Assembly: GCA_045546255.1 (NCBI GenBank)
Contig: JAZQCK010000038.1
Coordinates: 1-64,000 of the forward strand
Length of the DNA stretch: 64,000 bases
DNA from: RGIG5612 sp045546255
Lineage (GTDB): Bacteria > Bacillota > Clostridia > Lachnospirales > Lachnospiraceae
Reading direction: 5' to 3'
Shown: in pieces, positions 24,326 to 32,851 of the stretch
Layout of the letters: each line of letters starts with the position of its first letter
Numbering within the stretch: position 1 is the first letter of the stretch
The notes under the pieces: model-generated
Seen by the model: the letters and a program-made list of their open reading frames with translations, nothing else
Databases searched by the model: none
What the model was told of the DNA's origin: nothing
Translations under genes and position numbers: made by a program

Positions 24326-24412
24326 TTTCGTCAAGGTCTCGCCGGTGATCCGATAAACGGTCCACTCCTCCATCGGCTTGGCGCCGAGCGAAAGGTAAAA
24401 AACAGGATCAGC
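24308..24412 (-). pseudogene. C-terminal remnant of a GNAT acetyltransferase
   Basis: On the minus strand an open stretch of about 34 codons reads FYLSLGAKPMEEWTVYRITG and continues ETLTKLA, then stops inside the CIRCE element. This is the well-known C-terminal signature of spermidine/diamine-type GNAT enzymes. The catalytic acetyl-CoA motif and the N-terminus are missing, so it is a decayed fragment upstream of hsp20. Confidence 0.7.
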
Positions 24413-24460
24413 CCGCAGTCATTTTCTGTGGCTGTTCGAAAGCTTAGTGATTCCATAGCT

Positions 24461-25579
24461 TTATGCGAAGGTCTCTGCTACTTTCTGGAGCTGGTCGCGG
24501 ATGTCAATGTGCTGTGGGCAAACTTCCTCGCACTGTCCGCACTGGATGCATTCCTGCGCTCTCTTCTTGCCCTGTACGTCAACCTCAAATCCGAGAGCTC
24601 TCTTCGCAGCTTCCATATTTCCATAAATCGTGTACTCGTTCATCGCTGTGAAAGATCCGGAAATACCGATCTCCATCGGGCAGACCTCTGCACAGTAATT
24701 GCAGCTCGTGCACGGGATCATCGGAATCTTGTTCATCTCAGCTCTTGCTGCCTCGATCGTCTGCCGCTCATCTTCCGTGAGCCCGTCGAAGTCTTTCATA
24801 AAGGAAATATTATCCTTCATCTGATCAAGGTCGCTCATGCCGGAGAGAACAACGAGAACGCCTTCTAAGTTTGCGGCATAGCGGATGCCCCAGGAAGCAA
24901 CCGACAGGTCCGGCTCTTTCTCCAGCAAAACTTTTTTAACGACTTCCGGCGGATTTGCAAGAAGTCCGCCTTTAAGCGGCTCCATGATGACGACCGGTTT
25001 TCCGTGTTTGCGCGCCACTTCATAAACGCCTTTGGACTGGATCGCCGGGTTCTCCCAGTCTGCATAGTTGATCTGCAGCTGAACGAACTCTGCATCCGGA
25101 TGCGCCGTCAGGATCTTGTCCAGCTCTTCCGGTGTGGAATGGAAGGAGAAGCCGTAATGTTTGATCTTTCCTTCCGCCTTCTTTTCTTTTACGAAGTTCC
25201 ACATATCAAAATCTTCGAACGCCTGCGTTCTCTGGTTACCCAGATTGTGGAGCAGGTAGTTATCAAAATAGCCTGCGCCGGTACGCTCTAAGGATGTCTC
25301 AAACTGAGCAATCGCTTCTTCTCTGGTTTTGCAGCCTGCCCATGCCGCGTTCTTGGTTGCGAGCTGATAGCTTTCTCTTGGATAGCGGTCAACAAGTGCC
25401 TTTTTGATCGCATCCTCCGAGCCGGTATAAACAAATGCTGTGTCAAAGTAGGTGAAGCCTGCCTCCATATACAGATCCACCATTTCTTTTACCTGTTCAA
25501 CATCGATCTCCTCGCCATTCTTCGGAAGGCGCATCAGACCGAATCCCAGTTTCTTAATTTCTTTCTCAAAAAAACTCAT
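24461..25579 (-). CDS. Aldo/keto reductase with C-terminal 4Fe-4S ferredoxin domain
   Basis: 372 residues. Residues 1-270 form the AKR barrel (FGLMRLP, TYFDTAFVYTGSEDAIKKAL with the catalytic Asp/Tyr, LATKN with Lys). Residues about 280-350 hold two [4Fe-4S] motifs, CTSCNYCAEVCP and CIQCGQCEEVCP. Such fusions are common in strict anaerobes and probably pass electrons between a flavoprotein or ferredoxin and a carbonyl substrate. The ribosome site AGGAGG lies upstream of ATG. It is a single gene; the 230-base gap to the next gene shows no clear terminator. Confidence 0.9.
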   Translation of the reverse strand: MSFFEKEIKKLGFGLMRLPKNGEEIDVEQVKEMVDLYMEAGFTYFDTAFVYTGSEDAIKKALVDRYPRESYQLATKNAAWAGCKTREEAIAQFETSLERTGAGYFDNYLLHNLGNQRTQAFEDFDMWNFVKEKKAEGKIKHYGFSFHSTPEELDKILTAHPDAEFVQLQINYADWENPAIQSKGVYEVARKHGKPVVIMEPLKGGLLANPPEVVKKVLLEKEPDLSVASWGIRYAANLEGVLVVLSGMSDLDQMKDNISFMKDFDGLTEDERQTIEAARAEMNKIPMIPCTSCNYCAEVCPMEIGISGSFTAMNEYTIYGNMEAAKRALGFEVDVQGKKRAQECIQCGQCEEVCPQHIDIRDQLQKVAETFA

Positions 25580-25809
25580 TTAAAACCTCCTACCTGTGCC
25601 CGCGAAGCAGACTTCAAACTTGCCCGCCCGAAGGCAATATCCAAAACTATGTATTCATGTTTTCTATGGTTGAATCATACCATGACAAGATTGTTTCTGT
25701 ATATCACTATTTGTTAATATGATGATTTAAAAGTGAAACGACGCGTACAAGGACCTCGCTCTGGGCGGCGCTTTTACGGTACCGACCATACCCCCACGAG
25801 CCGTGCTGA

Positions 25810-26586
25810 TTAGTTGTCCAGCACGTGGCCGTCACAGCTGATGGTAACAACCTGATACTGTAACACTTTTCCGCTGGCTTTCAGTGCATTCTCTGCAGCT
25901 CTTTGAAGTCCGCCGCAGCAGGGCACTTCCATGCGGACGAGCGTCACACTCTTAATATCGTTTTCAGAAAGGATTGCAGTCAGCTTTTCCGTATAGTCAA
26001 TATCATCGAGTTTCGGACAGCCGACCAGCGTGATCTTTCCTTTCATGAAATCCTCATGCATGCCGGCATAGGCATACGCGGTGCAGTCCGCCGCGATCAG
26101 GAGTCTTGCGCCGTCAAAGAACGGAGCTTTTATAGGCAAAAGTTTGATCTGGCATGGCCACTGATTCAACTGAGAAGCCGGTTTATAAGAATGTGCCGCC
26201 TCCGGTTCAGCTGCTCTTTCAAACTGCTTCATCGCAGAACCCGGGCATCCTCCTGAATACGGCACGGTCTGCGCAGCTGCTGCTCTTTCAAACTGTCTCA
26301 TCGCAGAACCCGGGCATCCTCCGGCTGGAGCAGCAGCGGCTTGCTGCTTTGCCTGCTTTGCTGCTTCCACTGCAGCCTCATCATATGCCGGTGCTTCCCG
26401 CTCTTCAAACGTGATGGCGCCGGTCGGGCAGTTCGGGAGGCAGTCGCCAAACCCATCGCAGAAGTTTTCACGCACCAGTTTTGCTTTGCCGTCCACCATA
26501 TCAATCGCGCCCTCGTGGCACGCACTTGCACAAAGACCACAGCCGTTGCACTTTTCTTCGTCTATATGAATTATTTTTCTGATCAT
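25810..26586 (-). CDS. 4Fe-4S dicluster protein with GGCPGSAM repeats
   Basis: 258 residues. The N-terminal ferredoxin domain has CNGCGLCASACHEG and a variant second motif CDGFGDCLPNCP. Two copies of GGCPGSAM(R/K)QFERAA follow (residues about 89-103 and 112-126). A C-terminal domain (QWPCQIKLLPIKAPF, LLIAADCTAYAYAGMHEDF, GCPKLDD, VPCCGGL) has several conserved Cys. The architecture recurs in Clostridia next to Crp/Fnr regulators and hybrid-cluster proteins; the function is unknown, presumably redox or nitrosative stress. A Crp/Fnr-type site sits at -41.5 of its predicted start. Confidence 0.82.
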   Translation of the reverse strand: MIRKIIHIDEEKCNGCGLCASACHEGAIDMVDGKAKLVRENFCDGFGDCLPNCPTGAITFEEREAPAYDEAAVEAAKQAKQQAAAAPAGGCPGSAMRQFERAAAAQTVPYSGGCPGSAMKQFERAAEPEAAHSYKPASQLNQWPCQIKLLPIKAPFFDGARLLIAADCTAYAYAGMHEDFMKGKITLVGCPKLDDIDYTEKLTAILSENDIKSVTLVRMEVPCCGGLQRAAENALKASGKVLQYQVVTISCDGHVLDN

Positions 26587-26630
26587 GATGATTTCCTCCT
26601 TAATGTCTCTCTTCTTGTTTTTCTGTCCAG

Positions 26631-26674
26631 ATTATAATATAGTGATGCCTGACAATATGTGGTAATAACCACAT
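26631..26674 (-). promoter_or_regulatory. Crp/Fnr-type operator and -10 box of the Fe-S gene
   Basis: ATGTGGT-AATA-ACCACAT (26657-26674) is a perfect inverted repeat. The minus-strand -10 box TATAAT is at 26636..26631, putting the start near 26624 and the operator centre at about -41.5, the class II activator position. There is no good -35 box, as expected for activated promoters. The regulator gene diverges from the other side. Confidence 0.7.
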
Positions 26675-26715
26675 TTTAGGTTTTTTATCAACTTTTCACC
26701 AAAAGGAATCATATC

Positions 26716-27381
26716 ATGAAAGAGAACCATTATGAAAACATTGCTCTTCTGAAAGGTTTCACAGGAGAAGAACAAAAGGAAGCCTTCAGCGAAATGAGAG
26801 CACGCGAAAGATCTTATAAAAAGGAGGAATATATTTTGCGTGCAGGTCAGACGACTTCCCGTATGGGTGTAGTCCTGAAAGGCAGTGTCACGATCGAAGT
26901 TGATGATGCTCTTGGAAACCGTACGATCTTAAGCCATATTGCTCCTTTTGGTCTGTTTGCGGAAACCTACGCCTGGCTCGGCGAAGAGGTCATGCTGGTG
27001 GATGTTCGTGCCAATGAAGACTGCCGCATCCTGTTTCTGGACACGGCAGTCATCAAAAAGGAGTTGGCTCCCAACAAAAAATGGCAATATAAACTGATCA
27101 AAAATTATCTGACGATTTCCGCACGAAAGAACCTCGCACTTTCCGTCAGAAGCTTTCATACCGCGCCGTACATGATTCGTGGCCGCGTCCTCTCCTACCT
27201 GAACAGCATCTCCCTGCAAAAGAAGCAAACAGAATTCGACATTCCCTTTGACCGTCAGCAGCTTGCTGACTATCTGAATGTCGAGCGCACAGCGCTCTCC
27301 AAAGAGTTAGGTAAAATGAAGCGCGAGCACATCATTGATTTCCGGCGGAACCATTTCAATCTTCTTCAGCCTGACTCCTAA
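26716..27381 (+). CDS. Crp/Fnr-family transcription regulator
   Basis: 221 residues. The N-terminal cyclic-nucleotide-like beta-barrel includes RAGQTTSRMGVVLKGSVTIE and APFGLFAETYAW. A long dimer helix and a C-terminal winged helix (FDRQQLADYLNVERTALSKE, the recognition helix) follow. There is no N-terminal Cys cluster as in E. coli FNR, so the signal may be haem, NO or another ligand. AAGGAA precedes ATG. It diverges from the Fe-S gene across a palindrome it probably binds. Its stop overlaps the convergent esterase stop by 4 bases. Confidence 0.87.
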   Translation: MKENHYENIALLKGFTGEEQKEAFSEMRARERSYKKEEYILRAGQTTSRMGVVLKGSVTIEVDDALGNRTILSHIAPFGLFAETYAWLGEEVMLVDVRANEDCRILFLDTAVIKKELAPNKKWQYKLIKNYLTISARKNLALSVRSFHTAPYMIRGRVLSYLNSISLQKKQTEFDIPFDRQQLADYLNVERTALSKELGKMKREHIIDFRRNHFNLLQPDS

Positions 27382-28925
27382 ACCGGATTCTTCTCAAACA
27401 GCGCTTTCTCCACGACCGTAATGATCGGGGCAGGCGGATCTGCAATGCACTCCGCTCCGCTATCTTTAAACCACATCGCCTTCGGCGTATCGCTTGTAAG
27501 CGGCTCCCAAATTGGCATCGGCGTATCATCCGCGTCATTGCCGTTCGGATCTCCGGTTTTTACAAAGTTCGCAAGGTAGTTGCACATATGCCGGGCGAGA
27601 TCAAAGTGGAAGCCCTTAAACGGCCGCCAGCATTTTGCGAGCGTCTCGAACCAGAACCACAGATCAGACGAATGGAAGGTCTTCGGATCGTCCCAGCCCG
27701 GAATCGACGGATCAAACACAGCGTAATAAACCGGCGAGTCAATGCCGAGCTCCTCGTTTCGCTTTTTCACAGCACGCGCACCAAGCTCGATGCCGGAAAG
27801 TTCCGATACTTTCTTTGCTTTTTCGAGTTCACCTTTTTCGCAGAGTTCTCCGAGCTTAAGCCCATCGTCAGCACAAAGATTAAGGAACTCTTCATAAGCA
27901 GAGCCGAACCACGCCTTCGCATCTTCCTGGAACTGATCCACAGTTTCGGATTTCATGCCGGCCATGAATTCGGTAGAGGTGCGGGTAAAGATGATCGGCA
28001 TATGCCAATACTTTCCTTTGAGGAGCTGTTCCTCGTGCGAGCCAACCGAGAACTGTCCGTCGATCACTGTTCCAAAAAATCTCGGATTTTCCACCAGCTT
28101 GTCACGAATATAAAATGCGTCGAGCGCCCTTGCTTCCTCCAGCGTTTTAACGCCTAAAATATCAAAAAATTCTTCTCCGGATTTTTCCGCGTTCTCCAGT
28201 GACTTCCCTGCAAACATGGACGGATAGATGCTGAACATGATGCCGGAGATCACGGCTGCTTTTTGGAAAAGACCTTCGTTCTGCGGCGAGATCAGCTGGG
28301 ATAAGACACTGCCGCCGCCTGCGGACTGCCCGCCGATTGTGATGTTATCCGGATCGCCGCCGAATGCTGCGATGTTGCGTTTCACCCATTTGATGCCTGC
28401 CTGCTGATCGAGGTGACCGAAGTTTGTCGGCGCATCCGGTTGCTCTTTCGTAAGCTGCGGATGAGCAAGAAAGCCGAATATGTTGAGACGGTAGTTGACT
28501 GTCACGACAACGATGCCGCGCCGCGCAAGGCGTTCGCCGTCAAATTCCATTTCGGCCGGGTTTCCTTCCTGCAGGCCTCCGCCAAAGAACCAGACAAAGA
28601 CCGGCAGCTTTTCATCCGCCGTCTTCGCCGGCGTCCATACATTTAAGTACAGACAGTCCTCATTCATTTCGATCGTCGGATCAACATTCCACTCGCGGGA
28701 ATAGATATTATTCAAGTCCAGCCCCGGAATGTGCTGCATGGAGATCGGCTTAAATATATAACACTCTTTCTCCCCCTCCCATGGGATCAAGGGCTGCGGC
28801 GCACGCCAGCGGTTTTCGCCGACCGGCGGCGCTGCAAAGGGGATACCTTTATAACTGATGATGCGCGGATCCGCAGCCGGAGCGCCGACCACGATGCCGC
28901 CTTCCACTGTCGCTTTCTTGATCAT
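27378..28925 (-). CDS. Type-B carboxylesterase/lipase
   Basis: 515-residue alpha/beta hydrolase. FVWFFGGGLQEGN holds the oxyanion-hole glycines, GGQSAGGGSVLSQL the nucleophile Ser, and FHSSDLWFWFET near residue 440 the His region. IPFAAPPVGENRWRAPQP is the type-B N-terminal signature. The start at 28925 is set by AAGGAGG seven bases upstream; an in-frame extension to 29048 lacks one. There is no signal peptide. Substrates of this family range from aryl esters to carbamates, so none is assigned. Confidence 0.88.
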   Translation of the reverse strand: MIKKATVEGGIVVGAPAADPRIISYKGIPFAAPPVGENRWRAPQPLIPWEGEKECYIFKPISMQHIPGLDLNNIYSREWNVDPTIEMNEDCLYLNVWTPAKTADEKLPVFVWFFGGGLQEGNPAEMEFDGERLARRGIVVVTVNYRLNIFGFLAHPQLTKEQPDAPTNFGHLDQQAGIKWVKRNIAAFGGDPDNITIGGQSAGGGSVLSQLISPQNEGLFQKAAVISGIMFSIYPSMFAGKSLENAEKSGEEFFDILGVKTLEEARALDAFYIRDKLVENPRFFGTVIDGQFSVGSHEEQLLKGKYWHMPIIFTRTSTEFMAGMKSETVDQFQEDAKAWFGSAYEEFLNLCADDGLKLGELCEKGELEKAKKVSELSGIELGARAVKKRNEELGIDSPVYYAVFDPSIPGWDDPKTFHSSDLWFWFETLAKCWRPFKGFHFDLARHMCNYLANFVKTGDPNGNDADDTPMPIWEPLTSDTPKAMWFKDSGAECIADPPAPIITVVEKALFEKNPV

Positions 28926-29094
28926 AAGAACCTCCTTAGATGATAGACTCTCTTGCTCTGATTCTGTTCGCGGATCTAATCTGCGGACGTATATAGATAA
29001 TGCGAAATTACTATTGTTTATATAATTATGATACGGCCGCCCATCCAATTAATGAAATGCTTAAAAGCGATGAGGTCATTCATTACGATTAAGA

Positions 29095-29123
29095 TTTACT
29101 AAACTTTATTAAAATTGTAGAAT
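29095..29123 (+). promoter_or_regulatory. Promoter of the tcdA-larE group
   Basis: TTTACT (29095-29100) and TAGAAT (29118-29123) are 17 bases apart. The start would lie near 29130, leaving a leader of about 120 bases before tcdA. Confidence 0.5.
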
Positions 29124-29129
29124 AGGAGT

Positions 29130-29230
29130 AGCTGACATGTTTTAATGCCTTGGTCAAAGCAAAGGCAGGAACAAAAGGCAACGCAACTTCCGTGCCGAGA
29201 CAAGGACAGTCGTTTAGAGCAATATAGAAA
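29130..29230 (+). ncRNA. Structured 5' leader candidate upstream of tcdA
   Basis: Nested helices can be drawn. The outer pairs CCTTGGTC (29148-29155) with GACAAGG (29199-29205). The inner pairs GGCAGGAA (29164-29171) with TTCC-G-TGCC (29188-29196). The loop is purine-rich. I cannot match it to a riboswitch class, and a decayed hairpin is possible. Confidence 0.3.
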
Positions 29231-29251
29231 TTAGAATAAACATAGAAACCA

Positions 29252-30043
29252 ATGCAGGAACAATTTTCGAGGACAGAATTATTATATGGCGAAGAAGCGA
29301 TGAAAAAATTTGCCGTTTCCCGCGTTGCCGTCTTTGGCGTCGGAGGCGTCGGTGGCTATGTCGTGGAGGCCCTTGCAAGAAGCGGAATCGGTGCGCTGGA
29401 CCTAATTGATAACGACACAGTTGCGCTTTCGAACCTGAACCGCCAGATCATCGCAACGCATAAGACCATTGGGAGATATAAAGTTGATGTTGCGGCGGAA
29501 CGCATCGCGGATATTGCGCCAGACTGCGTTGTTCGCACCTACAAAACGTTCTATCTCCCGGAAACGCAGGACCAGTTCGACTTCCGTGAATATGACTATG
29601 TCGTGGATGCAATTGACACTGTGACAGGAAAACTTGCGATCATTGAAAATGCTAAGAAAGCTGGTGTTCCGGTCATCTCATCGATGGGTGCCGGAAATAA
29701 GATGAAGCCTTCGATGTTTGAAGTCGCTGACCTATATGAGACCTCGGTCTGCCCTCTCGCCAAAGTCATGCGGCGCGAATGCAAAAAACGCGGAATTGAT
29801 TCGCTGAAAGTCGTGTACTCAAAAGAAGAAGCACTGAAGCCGATCGCTGATACAGAGAAAGGCAGTCATGCTTATGAGGACAGCATACAAGGCTCAGGCA
29901 GTGACGGCGCACAGTCAGAAGCAGCACCTTCTGAAACCGGCCGACGCTCTACTCCGGGATCGACTGCATTTGCTCCATCCGTTGCAGGACTGATCATCGC
30001 CGGCGAGATCATCAACGACCTCGCGGCGGAAGTAGAAAAATGA
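29252..30043 (+). CDS. tcdA: tRNA threonylcarbamoyladenosine dehydratase
   Basis: 263-residue E1-like (ThiF/MoeB) ATP-dependent enzyme that cyclises t6A37 to ct6A in tRNA. The nucleotide-binding motif is VFGVGGVGGYVVEALARSG (residues about 27-45). DNDTVALSNLNRQ binds ATP, and VVDAIDTVTGK and SSMGAGNKMKP are TcdA signatures. The segment about 205-245 is low-complexity and unlike the rest. No ribosome site is evident before the ATG. larE begins 32 bases downstream after a small duplication. Confidence 0.9.
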   Translation: MQEQFSRTELLYGEEAMKKFAVSRVAVFGVGGVGGYVVEALARSGIGALDLIDNDTVALSNLNRQIIATHKTIGRYKVDVAAERIADIAPDCVVRTYKTFYLPETQDQFDFREYDYVVDAIDTVTGKLAIIENAKKAGVPVISSMGAGNKMKPSMFEVADLYETSVCPLAKVMRRECKKRGIDSLKVVYSKEEALKPIADTEKGSHAYEDSIQGSGSDGAQSEAAPSETGRRSTPGSTAFAPSVAGLIIAGEIINDLAAEVEK

Positions 30044-30044
30044 A

Positions 30045-30102
30045 ACGAAGCAAACAACCTAACTCCAGGATAAAATGAACGAAGCAAACAACCTAACTCC
30101 AG
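30045..30102 (+). repeat. 24-bp direct duplication at the larE start
   Basis: The 24 bases at 30045-30068 recur exactly at 30079-30102, 34 bp apart. They begin ACGAAGCAAACAACC. The second copy encodes larE residues 2-9; the first lies between the tcdA stop and the larE start. It appears to be a recent tandem duplication. Confidence 0.9.
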
Positions 30103-30905
30103 AATTAGAAGAAAAACTTACGAGACTTAAAGATTACATTCGAAGCCTCGGCTCACTTGCGGTCGGTTTTTCCGGCGGTGTTGATTCCACGCTGCTTTTG
30201 ACCGTGGCAAAAGATGTTCTTGGCGAGCACGCTTTGGCAGTGACCGCGAAGGTCGCTTCCGTTCCGGCGCGTGAGATCAAAGAAGCCACGGAGTTTTGCA
30301 AAGCACACGGAATACGTCACATCATTTGTGAGTATGATCCAATGGTGATCGATGAGTTCCGGCATAACGATCCGGAGCGCTGCTACTTCTGCAAGCTTGG
30401 CATCTTTTCTGAAATCAAACGCATCGCAAAAGAAGCCGGCATCGAATATGTTGCCGAAGGATCCAACATGGATGACCTTGGTGACTACCGCCCGGGAATC
30501 CGTGCCGTGGATGAGCTGAAAGTCGTAAGCCCATTGCGGGAAGCGTGGCTTTATAAATCGGAGATCCGCGCGATCTCAAAAGCGCTGGATCTTCCAACCT
30601 GGGACAAGCCGTCCTATGCCTGCCTTGCATCGCGTTTTGTCTATGGCGAAGAGATCACAGAAGAAAAGCTGCGCATGGTGGAAGAGGCAGAAGAGTTTCT
30701 GATCGGCCGTGGCTTTCTTGAAGAGCGCGTCCGCATTCACGGAGATATGGCGCGAATTGAAGTCCCGCCGAAAGATATTACAAAACTCGCCGCTGATGGC
30801 CTTCGCGAGGAAATCGATCAACGCTTTAAAGAAATCGGCTTCCGTTTTGTGACACTGGACATGCAGGGCTACCGCACCGGAAGCATGAACGAAACCATCC
30901 GTTAG
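30075..30905 (+). CDS. larE: ATP-dependent sacrificial sulfur transferase LarE
   Basis: 276-residue PP-loop enzyme that donates sulfur to the nickel-pincer cofactor of lactate racemase-type enzymes. VGFSGGVDSTLLLTVAK (residues 34-50) is the PP-loop. RCYFCK and PSYACLASRFVYGE carry the conserved Cys, including the position of the sacrificial or cluster-binding Cys. larB, larC and a racemase are not in the window, so the cofactor consumer lies elsewhere or the protein serves another thiolation. AGGA lies just before ATG. It probably forms an operon with tcdA. Confidence 0.9.
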   Translation: MNEANNLTPELEEKLTRLKDYIRSLGSLAVGFSGGVDSTLLLTVAKDVLGEHALAVTAKVASVPAREIKEATEFCKAHGIRHIICEYDPMVIDEFRHNDPERCYFCKLGIFSEIKRIAKEAGIEYVAEGSNMDDLGDYRPGIRAVDELKVVSPLREAWLYKSEIRAISKALDLPTWDKPSYACLASRFVYGEEITEEKLRMVEEAEEFLIGRGFLEERVRIHGDMARIEVPPKDITKLAADGLREEIDQRFKEIGFRFVTLDMQGYRTGSMNETIR

Positions 30906-30985
30906 GAAATTCGGAATAACACTTGAATCACAGCTAGAATCGAATCCGAATAAAAGATAAAACCACATCATTAAAGGAGTCCACT

Positions 30986-31546
30986 ATGATTGAAAATGAA
31001 GTATTGAAAAATATGAAGACCCGGTTCAGCTGCAGAAAGTTCAAACCGGACCCGGTCGAAAGAGAAAAACTCGAAGCGATTCTTGATGCGGCGAAGTATG
31101 CTGCCAACGGCCACCACATGGAGGCATGGCACTTCACCATCGTTGAATCCCAAGAAGCAAAAAAGGAGCTCATGGATGCCGTCGCACCGGAGCCGGAAGA
31201 TTTCAAAAAGCTGGCGCCGAAAGGCGTGACCTGGCCATTCCCATCCGACTTCTTCGGCGCGCCCGTCGTGATCATGGTCTCCTATGACCCGAAGGCACCG
31301 TGGCCGGATGCCGGCGCATTCTTAGCTGCCGGAAACATCATGAACGCCGCCCATTCTTTAGGCCTTGAAGCCTGCGCGCTGACGGTCCTTTCCAAAGACG
31401 TCTTCCGCACAGAAGAGACCTCCGCTAACAGAGCAAAATTTATCCCGGAAGGCTATGAGCTCTATCTTTCCATGGTGCTCGGCTATCCGGAAGTGATCCC
31501 GACCAACAAACCGCCACGCAAAGAAGGCGTCGAAACCTGGCTGTAA
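30986..31546 (+). CDS. Nitroreductase-family flavoprotein
   Basis: 186-residue FMN-dependent NAD(P)H oxidoreductase. RFSCRKFKPDPV is the FMN phosphate-binding start, AAKYAANGHHMEAWHFTIV the second FMN contact, and AAHSLGLEACALTVL the dimer-interface helix. AAAGGAG lies about 10 bases before ATG. It sits 80 bases after larE on the same strand. Substrates are not predictable. Confidence 0.85.
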   Translation: MIENEVLKNMKTRFSCRKFKPDPVEREKLEAILDAAKYAANGHHMEAWHFTIVESQEAKKELMDAVAPEPEDFKKLAPKGVTWPFPSDFFGAPVVIMVSYDPKAPWPDAGAFLAAGNIMNAAHSLGLEACALTVLSKDVFRTEETSANRAKFIPEGYELYLSMVLGYPEVIPTNKPPRKEGVETWL

Positions 31547-31562
31547 AACAGCCGCCCGATCC

Positions 31563-31859
31563 TTACTTCCCGACCTTCTCACCGTTCAGCAGGACTACAT
31601 TCATAACTTCAACCTCAACCTTCTCCCACACCTTATTCACGATGTAGGGCTCGCTTGCCAGATACTCATTCAGCAACTCGCGGTTTTCAAAATCAAAGAT
31701 CAGGACCGAGCCTTTCATCTTTCCTTCTTCGTCCAAAAGGCCGCCGGCGCAAAGCACCTTGCCTTTCACTTTGCCCATGTTTTCCAAATGCTGTCCGCGG
31801 ACTTCCATCCGCTTTTCCAGCATGCCTGCTCCATCATAACCTGTAACAATAAACTGCAT
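31563..31859 (-). CDS. YciI-family protein
   Basis: 98-residue ferredoxin-like-fold protein. FIVTGYDG at the start, RGQHLENMGKV, and CAGGLLDEEGKMKGSVLIFD are typical of YciI/YCII domains, as is the ending SEPYIVNKVWEKVEV. The conserved His stands in QHLE. The function of the family is poorly defined. It follows the LysR gene by 24 bases on the same strand and converges with the nitroreductase gene, leaving only 16 bases. Confidence 0.82.
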   Translation of the reverse strand: MQFIVTGYDGAGMLEKRMEVRGQHLENMGKVKGKVLCAGGLLDEEGKMKGSVLIFDFENRELLNEYLASEPYIVNKVWEKVEVEVMNVVLLNGEKVGK

Positions 31860-31883
31860 AATAACCTCCTATTCTGCTTCGTC

Positions 31884-32807
31884 TTAAATCTTGTGCTCCG
31901 CAAAAAACTCTTCTGCGATTTTAAGGAAGACTGATAGCGCCTGGTTCGTGCTGTCCTTTTTATAACCCATTACCAAACCGCTTTCCGTATTTTTGATCGG
32001 AACGGCAACAATCATCGGGTTATCAAAGTCCTTGTAAAATCGGTCCGCGATAAACACTTCCCGGTCCGTCATCAGATTAAAAGTCAGCGAAGAGGCACTT
32101 TGCGTGAAGTATGTGATGTTCGGAGAAAAGCCATGCTCCTCACACAGAAGATTGACTGCCTCGCTATAGCTCGGAGTCTTAAGCGGCGAAATCGAAATAA
32201 ATTCAGACTGCCTGAGCTCTTCAATTCCAATGCTTTTTCTTCTTGCCAGCGGATGCGACTTCAGCATATAGGCATAATGCGGGCTTTCGCCAATCACCAC
32301 AGAAGTGTAGTCCTCACCCAGCATATCAATATCATAAAGCACCGTGAATGCAACGTCTGTGGTTCCGTCAATCAGCGCAGTTCGAATCTCCTCCGCCGGC
32401 ATCGTCTCAACTGCGGCTTTGATATCCGGACGCTTCTTGATAAAATGCCCGACGATCGGGAGCAGCACACTGTCCGGCTTATGCGTATCCAGACATGCGA
32501 TTCGCAGATTTTTATTGAGTCCTGTCTGGATGACAGACGCTTCAAAAAGTGTTGTTTCGATATCATTACCAACACGCCTGATATGCTCATAGACATATTT
32601 CCCCGCAGGCGTCGGTTTGATGCGGTTGCCATTTCTTATAAACAGCTGCAGCCCCATCATGTTTTCCATCGCAAGGATCGCCTTGCTGACAGTGGACTGC
32701 GTGATATGCAGCTGCTCTGCCGCTTTTGTAAAACTGTTCAGCTCCACGACATAAGTGAAACATTGGAGCTGTCCGATGCTGATGTTGCGAATATCAATGT
32801 TATGCAT
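31884..32807 (-). CDS. LysR-family transcription regulator
   Basis: 307 residues. The N-terminal winged helix (FTYVVELNSFTKAAEQLHIT, then QSTVSKAILAMENMMGLQLF) is followed by a periplasmic-binding-like effector domain. AGGAAA stands before the ATG at 32807; an in-frame extension to 32873 reaches the terminator of the upstream gene and lacks a ribosome site. It lies downstream of the UroD/OFA pair on the same strand and is the probable local regulator. YciI follows. Confidence 0.87.
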   Translation of the reverse strand: MHNIDIRNISIGQLQCFTYVVELNSFTKAAEQLHITQSTVSKAILAMENMMGLQLFIRNGNRIKPTPAGKYVYEHIRRVGNDIETTLFEASVIQTGLNKNLRIACLDTHKPDSVLLPIVGHFIKKRPDIKAAVETMPAEEIRTALIDGTTDVAFTVLYDIDMLGEDYTSVVIGESPHYAYMLKSHPLARRKSIGIEELRQSEFISISPLKTPSYSEAVNLLCEEHGFSPNITYFTQSASSLTFNLMTDREVFIADRFYKDFDNPMIVAVPIKNTESGLVMGYKKDSTNQALSVFLKIAEEFFAEHKI

Positions 32808-32851
32808 AACGATTTCCTTTCCTGTCGAACCCGTTGCTACTAAATATATAC

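Noticed and set aside
25700..25809. Possible decayed coding stretch (minus strand, HGSWGYGRYRKSAAQSEV) downstream of the Fe-S gene
   Set aside because: Only about 30 codons, no family recognised and no start; could be chance in a GC-richer patch.
29125..29205. Manganese (yybP-ykoY) riboswitch before tcdA, from GGAGTAGC and GCCGAGAC
   Set aside because: The ends do not pair as the class requires, and the downstream genes are not metal exporters. Kept only as an unclassified structured leader.
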